DNA from: Synchiropus splendidus
Taxonomy: Eukaryota; Chordata; Actinopteri; Syngnathiformes; Callionymidae
Direction: 5' to 3'
Length of the DNA: 64,000 nt
NCBI RefSeq assembly: GCF_027744825.2
Contig: NC_071343.1
Coordinates: forward strand, 15,868,366 to 15,932,365
Shown: piece after piece, positions 38,940-51,968 of the stretch
How positions within the stretch are numbered: the stretch's first letter is position 1
Layout of the letters: every line of letters begins with the position of its first letter
Made by a program: the position numbers and the translations under genes
The notes under the pieces: generated by a model
Seen by the model: the letters and a program-made list of their open reading frames with translations, nothing else
Told to the model about the DNA's origin: nothing
The model's database searches: none

Positions 38940-41172
38940 ACAGTGAGTCAGTCAAGTGTGTGTGTCCTCAACACGTCCTGGTGTTTCCCCTCACACACTC
39001 ACAGTCAAGAGTCTGGAGGGAAGCTTCAGTGGGAGCTCAGTGGCGCCCTCTGTTGAGGAAAGACTCTTGTGAATGTCAGTTATCATTTATTATGTTTCGA
39101 TGTACAGACTTAAGATTTGCATTGTCCAATTCTTTACTTTTCTTAGAACATTGACAATGACAGGTTCATAATTCAGTTGTAGATTTGTGGGTAAAAGGCC
39201 AGTTTGTTTAACACGTCCACAAGGGTTTAATTTAATGTTGCATGACGTCAAACATTGAACTATCTGAGAAGCTGCAATGACGGAGGGTTGAGAGTCAAGT
39301 CATTTAATGGTACAATACTGCAAGACAACCGTCTTAAAGTGCTGGACTTTCATTGACAAAAATATTGGTTCCATGGTTAAACCCTGATAGTTTATCGATC
39401 ATTGATCACCTGGCATGTTTTTTTCATTGTCTGTGTGATAGTCACTACAAGGAGACTGACTGACAAACTGCATTTAACTCCCAGACCTCTCTGTAGTCAC
39501 CAAAGGTATAGGGTTCAAATGATCCCTCCTTCGTCCTTCGAGTGCCTTAAATGCAGTTATAATGAGAAACAAGGTCCATTATCTTTCAGGGAATGTGTAC
39601 ATTGAACAGTTCACTTATTCACAGAAACTTGCAGAATACTGAGAAATATCTAAATGTTGTTCACACATTTCACATCAGGATATAGTTTCATATTTATGGA
39701 AGTGGCACCAGAGTCATGTGTTTGGTCTTGCTACTGGAAGCATGCTCTCTATAGCTCCATGAAGGTCACTGCAGACTTAAAGTGCGTAAATAAATAAATA
39801 AATCATTATATATTTTGCTACATTTCCCACCCCTTTCTGGGCACATTTGAAACAAAGAGTTTTTCTGCACTTTGTTTCTGCAAATACGCTGGCAAAATAA
39901 CAATAACAGTAGCTACAGTTTTTCACAAATGAATAGGGATTTTCTACAGGACTTTAAGCACAAGTGCACTTTGACCAAGATTCCTTTTAGTGGTGTGGCT
40001 CGGGATTTTTCCAATGAGCCAAGGGTGCCGTGCCTTGAAAAGGGTTGAAAAACACTGCTGCACACAACAGTTATCGTCCAACATAGTGTCAGGAAGGGTT
40101 TATCAGTTGAATAAAAAATGTATTAATTAAATAAAATTAAAAAAAAAACCTAAATTCCCATCCACTACTCGTATATTCAACTCCCGGATTTTCATGCCTG
40201 TTAAAAAGAGACCTTGCATGACTTTCTTCTCTTTTTGTCGCCTGCAATGCCGAATAAACTTGTGGCATATTCGCACCATAAATCTTTCAAAAACGTTCTG
40301 TTCTTTCATTCATTTTCTTTGAATCCAAATTGCATTATTTGGGAGCAAAAGTGGTGCCAGCGCCTCCTTCCATTATTCAGCCGTCCTCCGCTTGCCACAA
40401 TGCAAGTGCAGATGAAACCTGTGTTACATGAATACGAACAAATGTCAGTTTTATATACCAGAGTCACAGTACAGGCTGTTATTTAACCTCAAAACAGGTG
40501 CAACGTCATCATTTACACTGCAAGGATGAGCATCGGGAAGGAGCATGGAGGACAAGCCCCGTCCTGGTATCCCGCTCCACTCGTTGGTTTTCTACTGCTT
40601 TCACAGAATAAATCAACAAATTCAAAAATAACCATGAAGTTAAACAGATGTTTTGAAAGTGGTTAGTGTAACACGTACAGGAGCCACTGAGCGACTCAGG
40701 TGAGTCACATTGACTGAATGATCTGGTGCTCATGAATGGAATAGAAAGAGAGAGGAGGAAAATGCAGAAGCTATTTCAACCCACCCACTGCTGACACAGC
40801 TGACGACAGTAACATAACGTGACGCCTCTGAAAACCAAGGAATTGTCATTTTAAGCTGCACCAGGTCAACCACAGCTGCTCCTCTGATGTGCAGACGGTC
40901 TCACATCATATACTGTCAGGAAGTTGTCTGTGGAACCAGATGCAGCACTGATCTTTGTCCACATCTATAGTCCAAAACTGGCATGAGCCGTGTTGCCACG
41001 CACAATGATTCTGACCATCATATGTGCAGATTAGTGTCACCCGGCAAAAGATAAGTGGATGAGGATGGATGACAGTTATGAGTTTATTCCAGAGATTTGC
41101 CGAAGGAAGTGTGTTGATGATGGTGACAGCAACCATAAAAGTGACCTTGTCGAACCGTCAGAAACACTTCAG

Positions 41173-41854
41173 TGTCATGTCCGCACTTTATTCTTTCCGT
41201 CCATTGTTGTTTTTCTTCCGCGTCCTGTTTCGCGCTTTTATTTTGTTACTCCCGGTTGTTGTTTCCGTTTCGTGTCTCCCGTCCAGCGCTGCAGGCAACG
41301 CAGCTGGCACTAGTCTCCTCGTCAGTCCTTCCATGGATATATTCCCTCCGTGCCAGCTCCGTTTGCCAGATGGTTGCTTCTCGCTCTGTTGAGGTAAACT
41401 CCTTCAAGACTTACATGCTCTCGATTTCCTCCCTGACATTTTCTAGATTTTCCAGCGTGCTTGAATCCCTATTCAGCCGTATCCTGAGTTCCCCGTTCTT
41501 CCTTGCTCCGCTTTCGTTTCTCCTTTACGCCATTCGGCCGGCGTGTGAGCTGTCTTACTTTTCATTTATATCTCCGACATGGTTCTTTGTGTGTGTGTTG
41601 TTTTTCTCCACCACCGAACTCTTCCTGTTTATTGCAACCTCGTGAGCTTAACTCCGCGTGTGTTTCTTATTGGCCTCACTTGTGTTTTCAGATTCTTCTC
41701 CAGTCCCTGCGTGTAGTTCCCGCCGCCTTTAGTTATAGTTTTTTGTCTGTCTACTTATTGTTTATTCATCAATTAAATCTTGTAATCTCATCTATCGTGC
41801 CCTCTGTCGGCCTGCACTTCCTGCACTCGGGTCCATTCCCTCGGAACCATGACA
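41173..41854 (+). mobile_element. LTR-like insertion in spacer copy B
   Basis: A 682-bp segment, absent from copy A, begins TGTCATGTCC and ends AACCATGACA. Near its 3' end it has CTGCACTCGGGTCC, close to CTGCACTTGGGTCC of the solo LTR at 590-1065, so the two are likely related families. AATTAAATCTTG upstream could be its polyadenylation region. A target duplication is not clear because the left flank differs between copies B and C. Confidence 0.65.
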
Positions 41855-42344
41855 CACGGAGGTGACTTCAGTCTATTGTTCACTTTCCTCTCCTCTGCAT
41901 CTAAAATGGAATACAATGACACAATTGGATTCAGTGGCTTAATGGAGCAATTGATTTAAAATTCAGAGAGCACAATCTGCTCTTTGTCATAAACACATTA
42001 TATTATGTTTGAAATCAAATAGATGCAAAACCAACATAGGTATAGATTGACTTTGTGAATGTTGCCATTCATGGAGTCAGAGCAGAACATTGGTGTCTGT
42101 GGGAGCTTCATGGAATGCAGTGATCACAGCATGCTGTACCAACCAGTAGGCAGAGTAGGAGCCTGCTGGCCCATGATAATGTTCTGCGTCTCCCCATCCA
42201 CTCAGAGGTCCAAGGTCAATATATTACGGGTTGAAAACAGAGAGCAAACAAAATGTTTAAAGAGGAATTTAGAGCATGGTGAGATCTGTGGTCAGAAAAG
42301 CAGGTTGACTAAAACTTCATCAAGAGTTTTCTCCAGAGTCCTTC

Positions 42345-42479
42345 CTGTCGATCACATCAGAAGCAGAAGTTTCCATTTGAACTTGATATGTTTAGAACAG
42401 AGAGCTGAGTGAGGTCACAGCTCAGTGGAGCCACCTGCTGTCCCTGTTCATGCTGAGTGATTCAGAGCAGGAAGTGAAA
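42345..42479 (-). promoter_or_regulatory. Candidate intercluster enhancer, copy 3
   Basis: E-box CACCTG (42432-42437) and GGAAGTGAAA (42470-42479), 32 bp apart, the inverse of copy 1. A RUNX-like TGTGGTCAG lies upstream near 42289. Confidence 0.5.
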
Positions 42480-43463
42480 TTTCAAGACCAACATGCTTCA
42501 TCAGACTCAAATCCCAGGAATGACCTGAAGTGACACTTGTAACTTTTAAAATCACAGATCACTGTGGAGACACGGGTCCATCATGATGTTTGTTTGGGTC
42601 CAATATTGAGTGATGGGGCTGAACACAGTGAAAACGAAGGCAGGAGACTGACCTGAATGGAGAAAATGAGATCAGCAATGATGAACAATATGATGGAGAG
42701 GGGAGCGGTAATCGCTCTTTGTTGCTCTTGAAATGTCTGAAGTGCTGGGAAACTATTTTGTCATGTAATTCCTTAATGATGAGCAGCAGTACAGTCAGCA
42801 CAGTTTTGAATTATCTCTTCGCTTGATAATCCTTCAGTAAATAAAGGGAAAAAAAGGCAAAACAACAAAGATATATTGTTCAGCAGGGCGTCAGCAGGAG
42901 GTGACCTCCAGAGTAGGAGGATCCATCTATGGGCAGTGAAAGATGAAAATGTTTTGATTTGGTTTTCCTCAAACCAGGGTCGAATGATGAAGTTCTGAAC
43001 TTTGCTGGGCATGGGTTGATGAAAAAAATGGGGTTTCCTGCTCTTCTTGTCAGTGAGGAGAAAGAAATCAAAAGTGCACAAATCATTTCATAATGAAACT
43101 CAGATAATAGACTCCTGCTGCAACGCTAAATAACCATCAGCACCTGTTTGAATTCTGCTGGATCAGCACCAATGACATTCATCAGTCTCAACTCACTTGA
43201 CCTGAGCTCCAGCAGGGATGTGTTTTTCAACTTAAATACTCAGCTTTTCTGCATTGTGAACTTGGTGAGAGGAGGAAGCAGGTCATAAACTCCTGGATCA
43301 ACTCAGGATGTGGGACACAGTCATTGTTCGTCTATAACATGGATTTAAAGAATTTACTTCATATCTTCCCTCTGTGAGTTTCCGTCCTGAGGCTGTGTGA
43401 AAGCTGCAGTGAGGGGAAACACCAGGACATGTTGAGGACACACACACTTGACTGACTCACTGT

Positions 43464-43471
43464 GTTTGCAT
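43464..43471 (+). promoter_or_regulatory. Octamer-like element of the V7 promoter
   Basis: GTTTGCAT, 81 bp upstream of the V7 leader ATG; the extra three bases are an added GCC before the start, also in V11. Confidence 0.7.
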
Positions 43472-43552
43472 GTGTGTCCTTCCTCTCTGCTGGCGGCTCT
43501 TAAGAGCTCCCAGTTGATCACTGAGTGTCCACAAGACGCCGCCGCCACCACA

Positions 43553-44093
43553 ATGATGATGTCACTGAGTCCACTGCTGCTCACCCTGGGCCTCCTTGTT
43601 CACGGTGAGACTCTTCTGGAGACTTTGACAAGCAGCTTCAGCAGCAGCTTCACCTTCTGCTGTGATGGAGAGAGACTGAAAGAAGCAGCTTCCACCTTCA
43701 TCCTTCTCTTCTCTGTCTTCAAGAAATGATGCTTCTGTCTTCATGTTGATCGCACTGGACTTGACTCCACAACTCTTCTTCTATGTTTTCCAGGTTCATC
43801 AGGAGACATCGTCCTGACTCAGACTCCTGGATCTCAGTCTGTAGCTCCAGGACAGACTGTCTCCATCACTTGTAGAACAAGCGCATATGTTAGCAACGAA
43901 CTCGCGTGGTATCTTCAGAAACCTGCTGAAGCTCCTCAACTCCTCATTTATGACTCTACAACCCGTTGGTCTGGAGTTCCAGATCGTTTCAGTGGACAAG
44001 GATCAGGGACACAGTTCACTCTGACCATCAGCAGAGTCCAGCCTGAAGATGCAGGAGTTTACTATTGTATGCAGGATTACAGTTCCCCGTTCA
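43553..44093 (+). CDS. IGKV: V7: light-chain V segment, intact
   Basis: Leader exon 43553-43604, intron 189 bp, V exon 43794-44093 (300 bp). CDR1 [10 protein letters not shown] matches V4, CDR2 DSTTRWSG matches V8, and CDR3 starts CMQDYSSPF. Framework 2 has EAPQLLIY where the others have EAPKLLI. It is the in-line V of J5 and C5. Confidence 0.93.
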
Positions 44094-44121
44094 CACAGTG
44101 AAACAAGGTCGTACAAAAACC
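44094..44121 (+). other. 12-RSS of V7
   Basis: Standard V RSS, unaltered. Confidence 0.95.
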
Positions 44122-44871
44122 TCCGTCAGCTGGAGAGGAACTGATCCGACTGAAGTGGAGACACTTCACAGCTCACATCAGTCATTCATGACAAGAAAAA
44201 CTCTCAATGGTTTATTTTATTATGATTGTTGTTGTTATAATTATTATTATCATATATGATATGATGCATATTAACAAGAAAATCTGGTCAGAAAAACATC
44301 CCTGAGTGAGTGAATGAAAAAATATTTCCTTCACTCTCATCTCATCCTTCGACATACATTTCCATTGACAGCTACATTCCATAAACCATGAGCATCAAAC
44401 TGCTGTTCAACCAACAGTGAGTGAACACAATGACTCTCAACTCAAAAGGTTTCAGCAAATTGACTGTGTCATGGTTGGCTCAGGTGAACAGAAGTGCTAG
44501 ATTGCAACTGGTTCACAGAAGACTCGGCAATGGCAAGGTAAAATTTAACAAGACTTAATGTACAATAAACAATAAAAAATAAAAGGGTACAGGCAGCAAA
44601 TGAAGAACTAAAGACGTCGCTATCCAAGACGTGGAGCAAGGGAAACACTCAAGGATGGGGGAACAGAAAAGAGGCGAATTGCACTCAGATAAACTCCTTT
44701 GACCTCCTCAAGTCTGAACGTTAGACGACATGAGAGGAGAAAACTGCAACATCTCTCTGTCTGATGAGGAGAACATGCTTCAGCAGCAACATGTCTGCAA
44801 GTGAGGAAGAGAGAAGCAAGAGCAGTTCCTGCTTCACTGTCAGTCTGATTCTAGTCACTTTGTGTGGCAGA
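44122..44871. other. V7-J5 spacer with a foreign segment
   Basis: The normal V-J spacer stops near 44465. About 44466-44690 (starting GTCATGGTTGGCTCAGG, with CAATAAACAATAAA inside) has no counterpart in other units and replaces several hundred bases; it may be a truncated retroelement. The normal sequence resumes at CCTTTGACCTCCTCAAG. Confidence 0.6.
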
Positions 44872-44910
44872 GGTTTTTGTAGCACGACTGGCTGACTTTG
44901 TGTCACTGTG
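44872..44910 (+). other. 23-RSS of J5
   Basis: Same nonamer, 23-bp spacer and heptamer as J4. Confidence 0.95.
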
Positions 44911-44948
44911 GCGCACGTTCGGAGGAGGAACCAGACTGGAGGTTGGAA
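44911..44948 (+). CDS. IGKJ: J5: light-chain joining segment
   Basis: Encodes RTFGGGTRLEVG, as J4, followed by GTAAGTGC. It serves C5, with V7 in line and V8 inverted. Confidence 0.95.
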
Positions 44949-45961
44949 GTAAGTGCTCACTCTCACACTTGTTTTTACTCAGAAATAGAAACTAGATGTG
45001 AAGTTTTGATTGAAAATTCAGGAGTCAAAAAGGAGAATTTCAAAGTGGAACATGAGAATTTGAGGCAGCAAATAGTGAATCTAGTATTCAGGAGACGAGT
45101 GGACAATCAAAGAGTCAAAGAGAGAATGAGTTGATGTGAGTTTAGATTCAAGTGTGAAATGATGACAACAGAGATCAATAAAGAAGAGTGAAGGACGAGA
45201 GGAAAGCTAGAATTTACACGTCACATGATGACAAACAGATATGAACATAAACAAGTAAAGGAGGTGATAAAAGTCAGACAAAAATGATTCAGTATTGATT
45301 CAAAATCCAGTATTTTCATCTCTGAGGTTCAACAGATTTCTGTTAGTTTCTTCATTAATTTAACGTGTGATCTTCAGAATGCAAATGTACATTTTTGCCC
45401 TCCTTCTTGAAACAAAAGACCTCTTCCCTCTCAATGTTCTCTCCCTCCTCTTGTCTCAACAATGATAGTCGAAAAGTTTTCACATGTTGAGCTTAAATTC
45501 TGTTCTTTAAAATTTAATTTCTTTCTTTGGAGTTTTTACAATGTGAAAAATGACAGAGAGTAGAGGAGTGAGACAGTGGGAGTGAAGGATGATTATATCA
45601 GTCCACTTCTCTGCCTCAATCCCACCATCACTGGTTTCATCCTCTCATCCTGCAGCAGTTCTCCCTCCCCTCATCTCTCCTTCTCTCCAACCTCTCTAAC
45701 TTCCCACCAACCCAATCATAGCGTTTCCTTCCTTTTCTCCTCGTTTCAGGCTCCCTCCCACTTCTCCTTCCATCCTCTCAGCCTCTCCAAATATTTGTAA
45801 ATTTCCATTCATCCTTCTTCATTCTCACCTCATACATCTCCACTTCCTTCCTCTCTCCCTCCTGTCTCTCCCCTCTTCTCTACCCTCCCCTTCCCTCCTC
45901 CCCCTTCCTTCACCTGTGTGATGAGAAACTTCCATGATCTAAGGTGACCACTGTCTCCCAG
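44949..45961 (+). other. J5-C5 intron
   Basis: Longer and more diverged than its sisters around 45160-45560, where sequence such as GAAGAGTGAAGGACGAGAGG is private. A polypyrimidine tract covers about 45620-45915. No gene seen. Confidence 0.7.
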
Positions 45962-46278
45962 GTGACCTCCAGCCCACCCTGACCGTGCTGCCCCCCTCCA
46001 GCCAGGAGCTGCAGCAAGAGAAGGCCACGTTGGTGTGTCTGGCCAACAAGGGCTTCCCGTCAGGCTGGACTCTGTCCTGGAAGGTGGACGGCCAGAGCAG
46101 GAAGGGGAGCCAGAGCCCCGGGCTGCTGGGGAAGGACGGCCACTACAGCTGGACCAGCACCCTGACCATCCCTGCTGACCAGTGGAGGACGCTGGGCTCT
46201 GTGACCTGTGAGGCCACCCAGGGCTCCCAGACTCCAGTCTCAGAGACACTGAGGAGACAGCAGTGTTCCCAGTCCTGA
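45962..46278 (+). CDS. IGKC: C5: immunoglobulin light-chain constant exon
   Basis: Complete 317-bp exon with the same protein as C4, all three key cysteines and the same acceptor. Poly(A) signal at 46375-46380. It is close to C4 even at synonymous sites, which points to recent duplication or homogenisation. Confidence 0.96.
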
Positions 46279-47074
46279 GCAGACCGGCCTGGACTCCAGC
46301 AGCTCTCTGCTTCTGTCCCTCGCTCACTCTGTGACCACATGTTCACTCTTTTGTTTCTTGGATCACTTCATGACAATAAAGACGTCTTCATCACATCTTT
46401 GGCTTCAACTCTGTTCAGTCGCGTCTGAATCTGATCTCTAAGATGAGATAAGAAAAGCCTTTATTGGTCTCACAGGTGAGAAAGATCATCATTCCAGCAG
46501 CTCAGTGACGACAACAGAGCAGCCACAGAAAACACGTCAAGAAAACAAACATCAACAAAATATGGAAACTAACTAATAATAATAATAATGATAATAATAA
46601 TAATAACAATAATAACAATAATAATAATGATAATAATACGATTTTGGAAACTGAAATGTGAGTGTTGTTGTGATGAAATTTTCATTATTGTGAGTCAGTT
46701 CCACTTGAATAGAGTTTCTTCCTCTTGATTCTTTTCCAAACCACCAACAGCAAAGTGAGATATTGATGAACGTCACTGAGAACATCATCAGCAAATCATG
46801 TCCAACATTATCAGAGAAATGAAATCAATCTGAATATTTTTTCTGAACTGGTGTCGTCTCAGTTTACATGAGACTTAAGTGACGAATCAGCAGAAATATT
46901 GATGGTTGAGAGGAGCGTGAGATGGAAAAACTGATAAATGATCAAAAGTGTTTTTAAAAAAAAGTGAAGTGTGAAAATGTGAAGTGAAAAAAATTGTCAA
47001 AGTCTGAACATGAGCTAAGTGTCTCCACTTGTGTGCAGCAGTGGAGTCAGATCAGTTCCTGTCCAGCTGACGGA
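46279..47074. other. C5 3' UTR and spacer to the inverted V8
   Basis: An AAT/AAC-type microsatellite lies at about 46573-46636, at the place of the AAT run after C4. No gene seen. Confidence 0.75.
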
Positions 47075-47102
47075 GGTTTTTGTACGACCTTGTTTCACTG
47101 TG
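47075..47102 (-). other. 12-RSS of V8
   Basis: Standard V RSS, pointing toward C5. Confidence 0.95.
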
Positions 47103-47643
47103 TGAGCGGGTAAGTGCGACTCTGCTGACAATAATAAACTCCTGCATCTTCAGGCTGGACTCTGCTGATGGTCAGAGTGAACTGTGTCCCTGATCCTTGT
47201 CCACTGAAACGATCTGGAACTCCAGACCAACGGGTTGTAGAGTCATAAATCAGGAGTTTAGGAGCTTCAGCAGGTTTCTGAAGATACCAGTGGAGCCAGC
47301 TGCTAACGTCTGAGCTTGTTCTACAAGTGATGGAGACAGTCTGTCCTGGAGCTACAGACTGAGATCCAGGAGTCTGAGTCAGGACGATGTCTCCTGATGA
47401 ACCTGGAAAACATAGAAGAAGAGTTGTGGAGTCAAGTCCAGTGTGATCAACATGAAGACAGAAGCATCATTTCTTGAAGACAGAGAAGAGAAGGATGAAG
47501 GTGGAAGCTGCTTCTTTCAGTCTCTCTCCATCACAGCAGAACGTGAAGCTGCTGCTGAAGCTGCTTGTCAAAGTGTCCAGAAGAGTCTCACCGTGAACAA
47601 GGAGGCCCAGGGTGAGCAGCAGTGGACTCAGTGACATCATCAT
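47103..47643 (-). CDS. IGKV: V8: light-chain V segment, intact, inverted relative to C5
   Basis: Leader exon 47592-47643, intron 189 bp, V exon 47103-47402 (300 bp). CDR1 is [13 protein letters not shown]2 DSTTRWSG (as V7), and CDR3 starts CQQSRTYPL (as V4). Frameworks and cysteines are standard. Joining to J5 needs inversion. Confidence 0.93.
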
Positions 47644-47721
47644 TGTGGTGGCGGCGTCTTGTGGACACTCAGTGATCAACTGGGAGCTCTTAAGAGCCGC
47701 CAGCAGAGAGGAAGGACACAC

Positions 47722-47729
47722 ATGCAAAC
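47722..47729 (-). promoter_or_regulatory. Octamer-like element of the V8 promoter
   Basis: ATGCAAAC on plus, 78 bp upstream of the V8 leader ATG. Confidence 0.7.
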
Positions 47730-47839
47730 ACAGTGAGTCAGTCAAGTGTGTGTGTCCTCAACATGTCCTGGTGTTTCCCCTCACACACTCACAGTCAAGA
47801 TTCTGGAGGGAAGCTTCAGTGGGAGCTCAGTGGCGCCCT

Positions 47840-50800
47840 CTGTTGAGGAGAGTTGAGCAAACAACAAACTTAAAAAAAAAAAAACACGGCTCAAATAAAC
47901 TACATTTGTTCATCTGCTTCTTTGGAGAAGAGCTTCTGTTTCTCTTCTTGCTTTTTAATGGGCTGGAGATTTGTCTGCCTTGACTCAGGTTTCTGTAGCC
48001 GTTGTGAAAGTGGAGCTCCAAGACATTAAGATTTAGAAAAATAAATCAATCAATAAATCCACTCTAAGACCAGTCCCCACGAAGAAGTCCCACCAAAAAC
48101 AACTAGGTCGGGGGAGTAGAATCTGGAAGTGAATAAAACGGAAAAAATGCTCTTCAGACAGGATCAGGAGCTTGACTTGGAGAAATGTACACATCTGCAG
48201 ATCATCATAATCGTGACAACGCAGCTGATGAAGGGTTCTCCGCAGACATCAACAAAGACTGAGCGCCACTGCTGCATCAAGTTACGTACGACTTCGTCAT
48301 CGTATATAATGTTGTTAGACCATCTTCCCGTCTGGGGGCAGCTGGTTTACCTCCACTGAAGCTGAAGCTTTTCCATCAGATGCTGTCAATAACTGTAACG
48401 CGTTACTTAGTAACGCAATAGTCCCAACACTGCTGATGACCATGAATGAGGAGTGAGAACAGAGTGTCCAGATCCTCCACCTAAATCTCGAGAGAGCACC
48501 ATGGCGCAGGAGCAAGGAGCCCTGCAGTTGCTTCTGCACCCACCTGACCTCCACCTGGCTCCAGGCCATGCTGGGGTAGAACAGATAGCCTCGTGATTGG
48601 CTCAAACATTTGACAACAATCTTACATTTTTCAGTCTCAAACTCACGTGGATGAGCTGTTTAGTTCCTGTTGTGGGGTGCTATATCCTAACATGAAGAAG
48701 AACATGGTAACTTCTGAGTTTGAAACTCAGATCTTAGCCTGATGGACCCAACCATCACACACTGCTTTGCACCATACTGGCAGTTTACATGGCGTTGTTT
48801 TCTTCCAAGAAGCGTCACGCAAGATTTCCAGAGTTGAACAACTGAGGAAAGTTGCTCTGCCAAGGCGATTGTTTAAGATAAGTCGTCAATTCTTCAACAA
48901 AATAGTTCAATTTAAAACTGAATAAGGTTAGGTCTGGGGGAGGAGAAGAATTGAAGCCGGTACCTTCCCCTACCATCTTGGGACTGGCAAACAGGCCTCC
49001 TGGAGTGTCCGCCTCCTTCGTCTTCATCTGTGGACCAGGTTTTTGGAGACGTAATAAATCACCTGACTCTGGTAAGCTATCATCGGATTTCAGACTTTAT
49101 GAAGCAATAATGTCATAAAGGGGCAACATCTTGATGGGGGTCTGACTGGATCATGGAAGACTTCAACATTTGTAACACAACGTCACATGATGTAACATCA
49201 GGAAAGTTGGATTTGGACACAAGTAGCTCTTTATAATTTAGTCCAAACATGAGCAGTCGGGTGTTGGCGGAAAGAGTAAATACAATATTATTTTTAACAA
49301 AATCCGGGCACGTTTTTCACCTGACAGGTGCTCAGTAACACGGGACCATGCTGATCCAAACTCTGGTCAATCCTGGGACACCTGCACACACCTCAATACA
49401 GGACTGTGGCACCACGTCGGGACTTCACACAGCCTGATCTGCAGAGAACATGCACTACTTATGTGTGTGTGGCGCTTGCCCTGACTAACAAAGTGCTTTT
49501 GAGGGATTTTGAAGAAGGAGAGATCTGTGGTCAGTGAAGCCGGACGACTGACTCTTCCTCAACAGACCTACTGTCAGAAGCAGAAGCTTCTACTTGATAT
49601 ATTTAGAACAGAGAGCTGAGCCAGGTCACAGCTCAGTGAAGCCACCTGCTGTCCCTGTTCATGCTGAGTGACTCGGAGAAGGAAGTGAGAGTTTTAGACC
49701 AACCTGCTTCATCACACGCAAATCAGAGGAATGACCTGACAATTTTAACTGTTGTTGGAGACTGAAAATGACAGTTTTTAGTTCATCATCATTTGTAAAA
49801 TAATAATGATTACAGGTGTCAGCCAAGATTCCTGCCAAAAAGGGGAGAAACAATGAGAAAGGTTCATCCGTTCACATCAGCCCCACTCAGTTGACTGAAG
49901 GCTGTGGAGGAGTCTGCAAGCCAAGAGGGTCATAACAGCACCACTTCGGCTCCTGCTGGCCTCATGAACCGGCTCCAGTGAACTGAAGGAACAGATGGAA
50001 AACAATGTTTCCAATCCGAAAAAAATGGCTTTATTGTTTCCCATGTAAATCTTTCCCAATATGTACAGTATATATAAACAACATAGAATGTGACCACACA
50101 TTTTGTGTGAGTCAGATCATCTTCAGTTCTTGTTTTACATTTGTACAGTAATCAGAGAGTTTTTCTGGAGCTCTGCTCATCTCAGGATTTCAGACAAACA
50201 CCTGTCTTTCACTGTTTCAGTGTGTGTGTTTAGTTGCTTTATCTAGACATCAACAGTGTCTTCGTGTGGTTGTTGTTTTGACCTTCTTTGTCTGGAAAAC
50301 TTCAGAAAAACATCTGTTTCAGCTGTGAGCTTCAGTGACAGAAACCAGTAAAGAGAGAGTTCAACAGCAGACATCAGTGAAACACACAATCTGCACCAAT
50401 GACATCTGTAGTTTTCAGTTTCAGTGTATTTACATGCCGGATACGTTCACTGTGAACATGTACTGGTCTCAGAAACACTTGACCGTGAGTGAACACTTGA
50501 TCGTTTTAATGCCGTTTGAGTCCAAATATCGTCAGACAGGAACTCGACCAGAATGAACAAAACAAACAAACAACCAAACAAACCCTCCAGCCGTGGCCTG
50601 TTGAAGACAGGTTTGGACACCTCTGGACGAGAGCCTTCGCTCTTGGATGTGTCACCAGAACCCTGTTCAGGCACTGAAGACAAACCCAGGAACCCAGCAG
50701 GGGGCAGTGTAGCCTACTATAAAATGATGGGTGCAGTGACTCATGCCCCATTTTTTCATGCACAGGAGGAAGTTACAGTCAAGTTAATAGTTAAAAAACG

Positions 50801-51800
50801 TCAGAGAGTTGAAATAAAGATTTGTTCATTCAAAGAATTATCTACTGAGCGAGAGTGAGTGTTTGATTGCGGTTTATCATCGGCATCTTTTTGTTTCTTT
50901 AGTCCCCCTAATGGGACAATAGAGAGGAGTTAGACCCCGGTGGACATGACACCAGGCCTGCAACCTGTGGTGTACTGTAACTACCACGCTGCTTACTGGA
51001 TGCACTGAAGGCTGTTGGAGAATTTGCCATCAGTTTTCAATGTGATTTCCGTGATCCTATTTTGTGCCTTTCTCACCTTCACTTCCACCAATGGGAGTTA
51101 GGCTGGCACATCAGATCTCCTGCTGGATCCCCAGGACACATGCAGGATTTCTTGGCTGTTCTTCAGGTTCTCCTCACTGTCACTGTCGTTGTCTCATGAC
51201 AAACTCCTATTGGGTTTTCGCATCTTCATAAGTCACCAGTGACAAGCAGAGAACGGAATGGTGACCTCACTTCGGCAAAGTTTCACCTCGAGGAGTCATA
51301 CTTATCTCTCTAGTTGGGGCATAGCTGTTGCACGAAGCCTCCAGAGTTCTGAGCACGCTGATCACTGTTGGAGACTCTGTTTCACGAAGCCTCACTAGGA
51401 CATCACTACCTATATGTAGCCATTATTCAGAGTGGAAAATGGAGGATGAGTCATGAATGAGCCCCTTGTTATATAGTAGGCAGCACTGCCCCCTGCTGGG
51501 TGGCGAGCTTTTGGTTTTGTCTCCAGACACAAAGAGATTATTTATTCTTGTTTGTGATGATAAAGAAATATTGTATAGACTGTAACATAGCAGCAGTAAT
51601 CTATTACAGTCAACAACGAAGGGTTGAGGAATTATATTGGTTTCATTACATCATAAAGATCTAAGACTTCTGTTGGATTTGCACAAATGAAACTCATTAA
51701 CTACAACTGACTTGTCAGTAAACTCTGCTCTTCCTCTCATCAGTTTTTCACATGAGATACACAGTATTTTAGGAAAAGAAGGCTGAAGCTGATGATTGGA
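47840..51800. other. Largely unique spacer between V8 and V9
   Basis: Apart from the enhancer-like block this spacer does not resemble copies A-C. TAACGCGTTAC near 48396 and CCCAACACTG at 48423-48432 look like a terminus of a fish hAT-type repeat. An A-run lies at 47872-47884. Open frames up to about 100 codons (for example 50553-50858) show no family I recognise and are not annotated as genes. Confidence 0.6.
49565..49690 (-). promoter_or_regulatory. Candidate intercluster enhancer, copy 4
   Basis: CACCTG (49643-49648) and GGAAGTGAGA (49681-49690, one base off consensus), 32 bp apart. TGTGGTCAG lies upstream near 49527. It is retained although the rest of the spacer is unrelated to copies A-C. 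Confidence 0.5.
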
Positions 51801-51882
51801 GGAAATAGTGAGTGTTTGAAAGCTGCAGTGAGGGGAAGCACCAGGACATGTTGAGGACACACACACTTGACTGACTCACTGT

Positions 51883-51890
51883 GTTTGCAT
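51883..51890 (+). promoter_or_regulatory. Octamer-like element of the V9 promoter
   Basis: GTTTGCAT, 78 bp upstream of the V9 leader ATG. Confidence 0.7.
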
Positions 51891-51968
51891 GTCTGTCCTT
51901 CCTCTCTGCTGGCGGCTCTTAAGAGCTCCCAGTTGATCACTGAGTGTCCACAAGACGCCGCCACCAAA

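Larger units (their letters stand above)
39060..43380 (-). repeat. Intercluster spacer, copy B of three
   Basis: Inverse of copy A (8401-12200) and parallel to copy C (55935-59070). It carries the LTR at 41173-41854, and its segment near 39360-39900 is private or diverged. No host gene is recognised. Confidence 0.8.

Noticed and set aside
50553..50858. About 100-codon frame in the V8-V9 spacer as a gene
   Set aside because: No recognisable domain, no visible promoter or poly(A) context, and low-complexity composition at its start.
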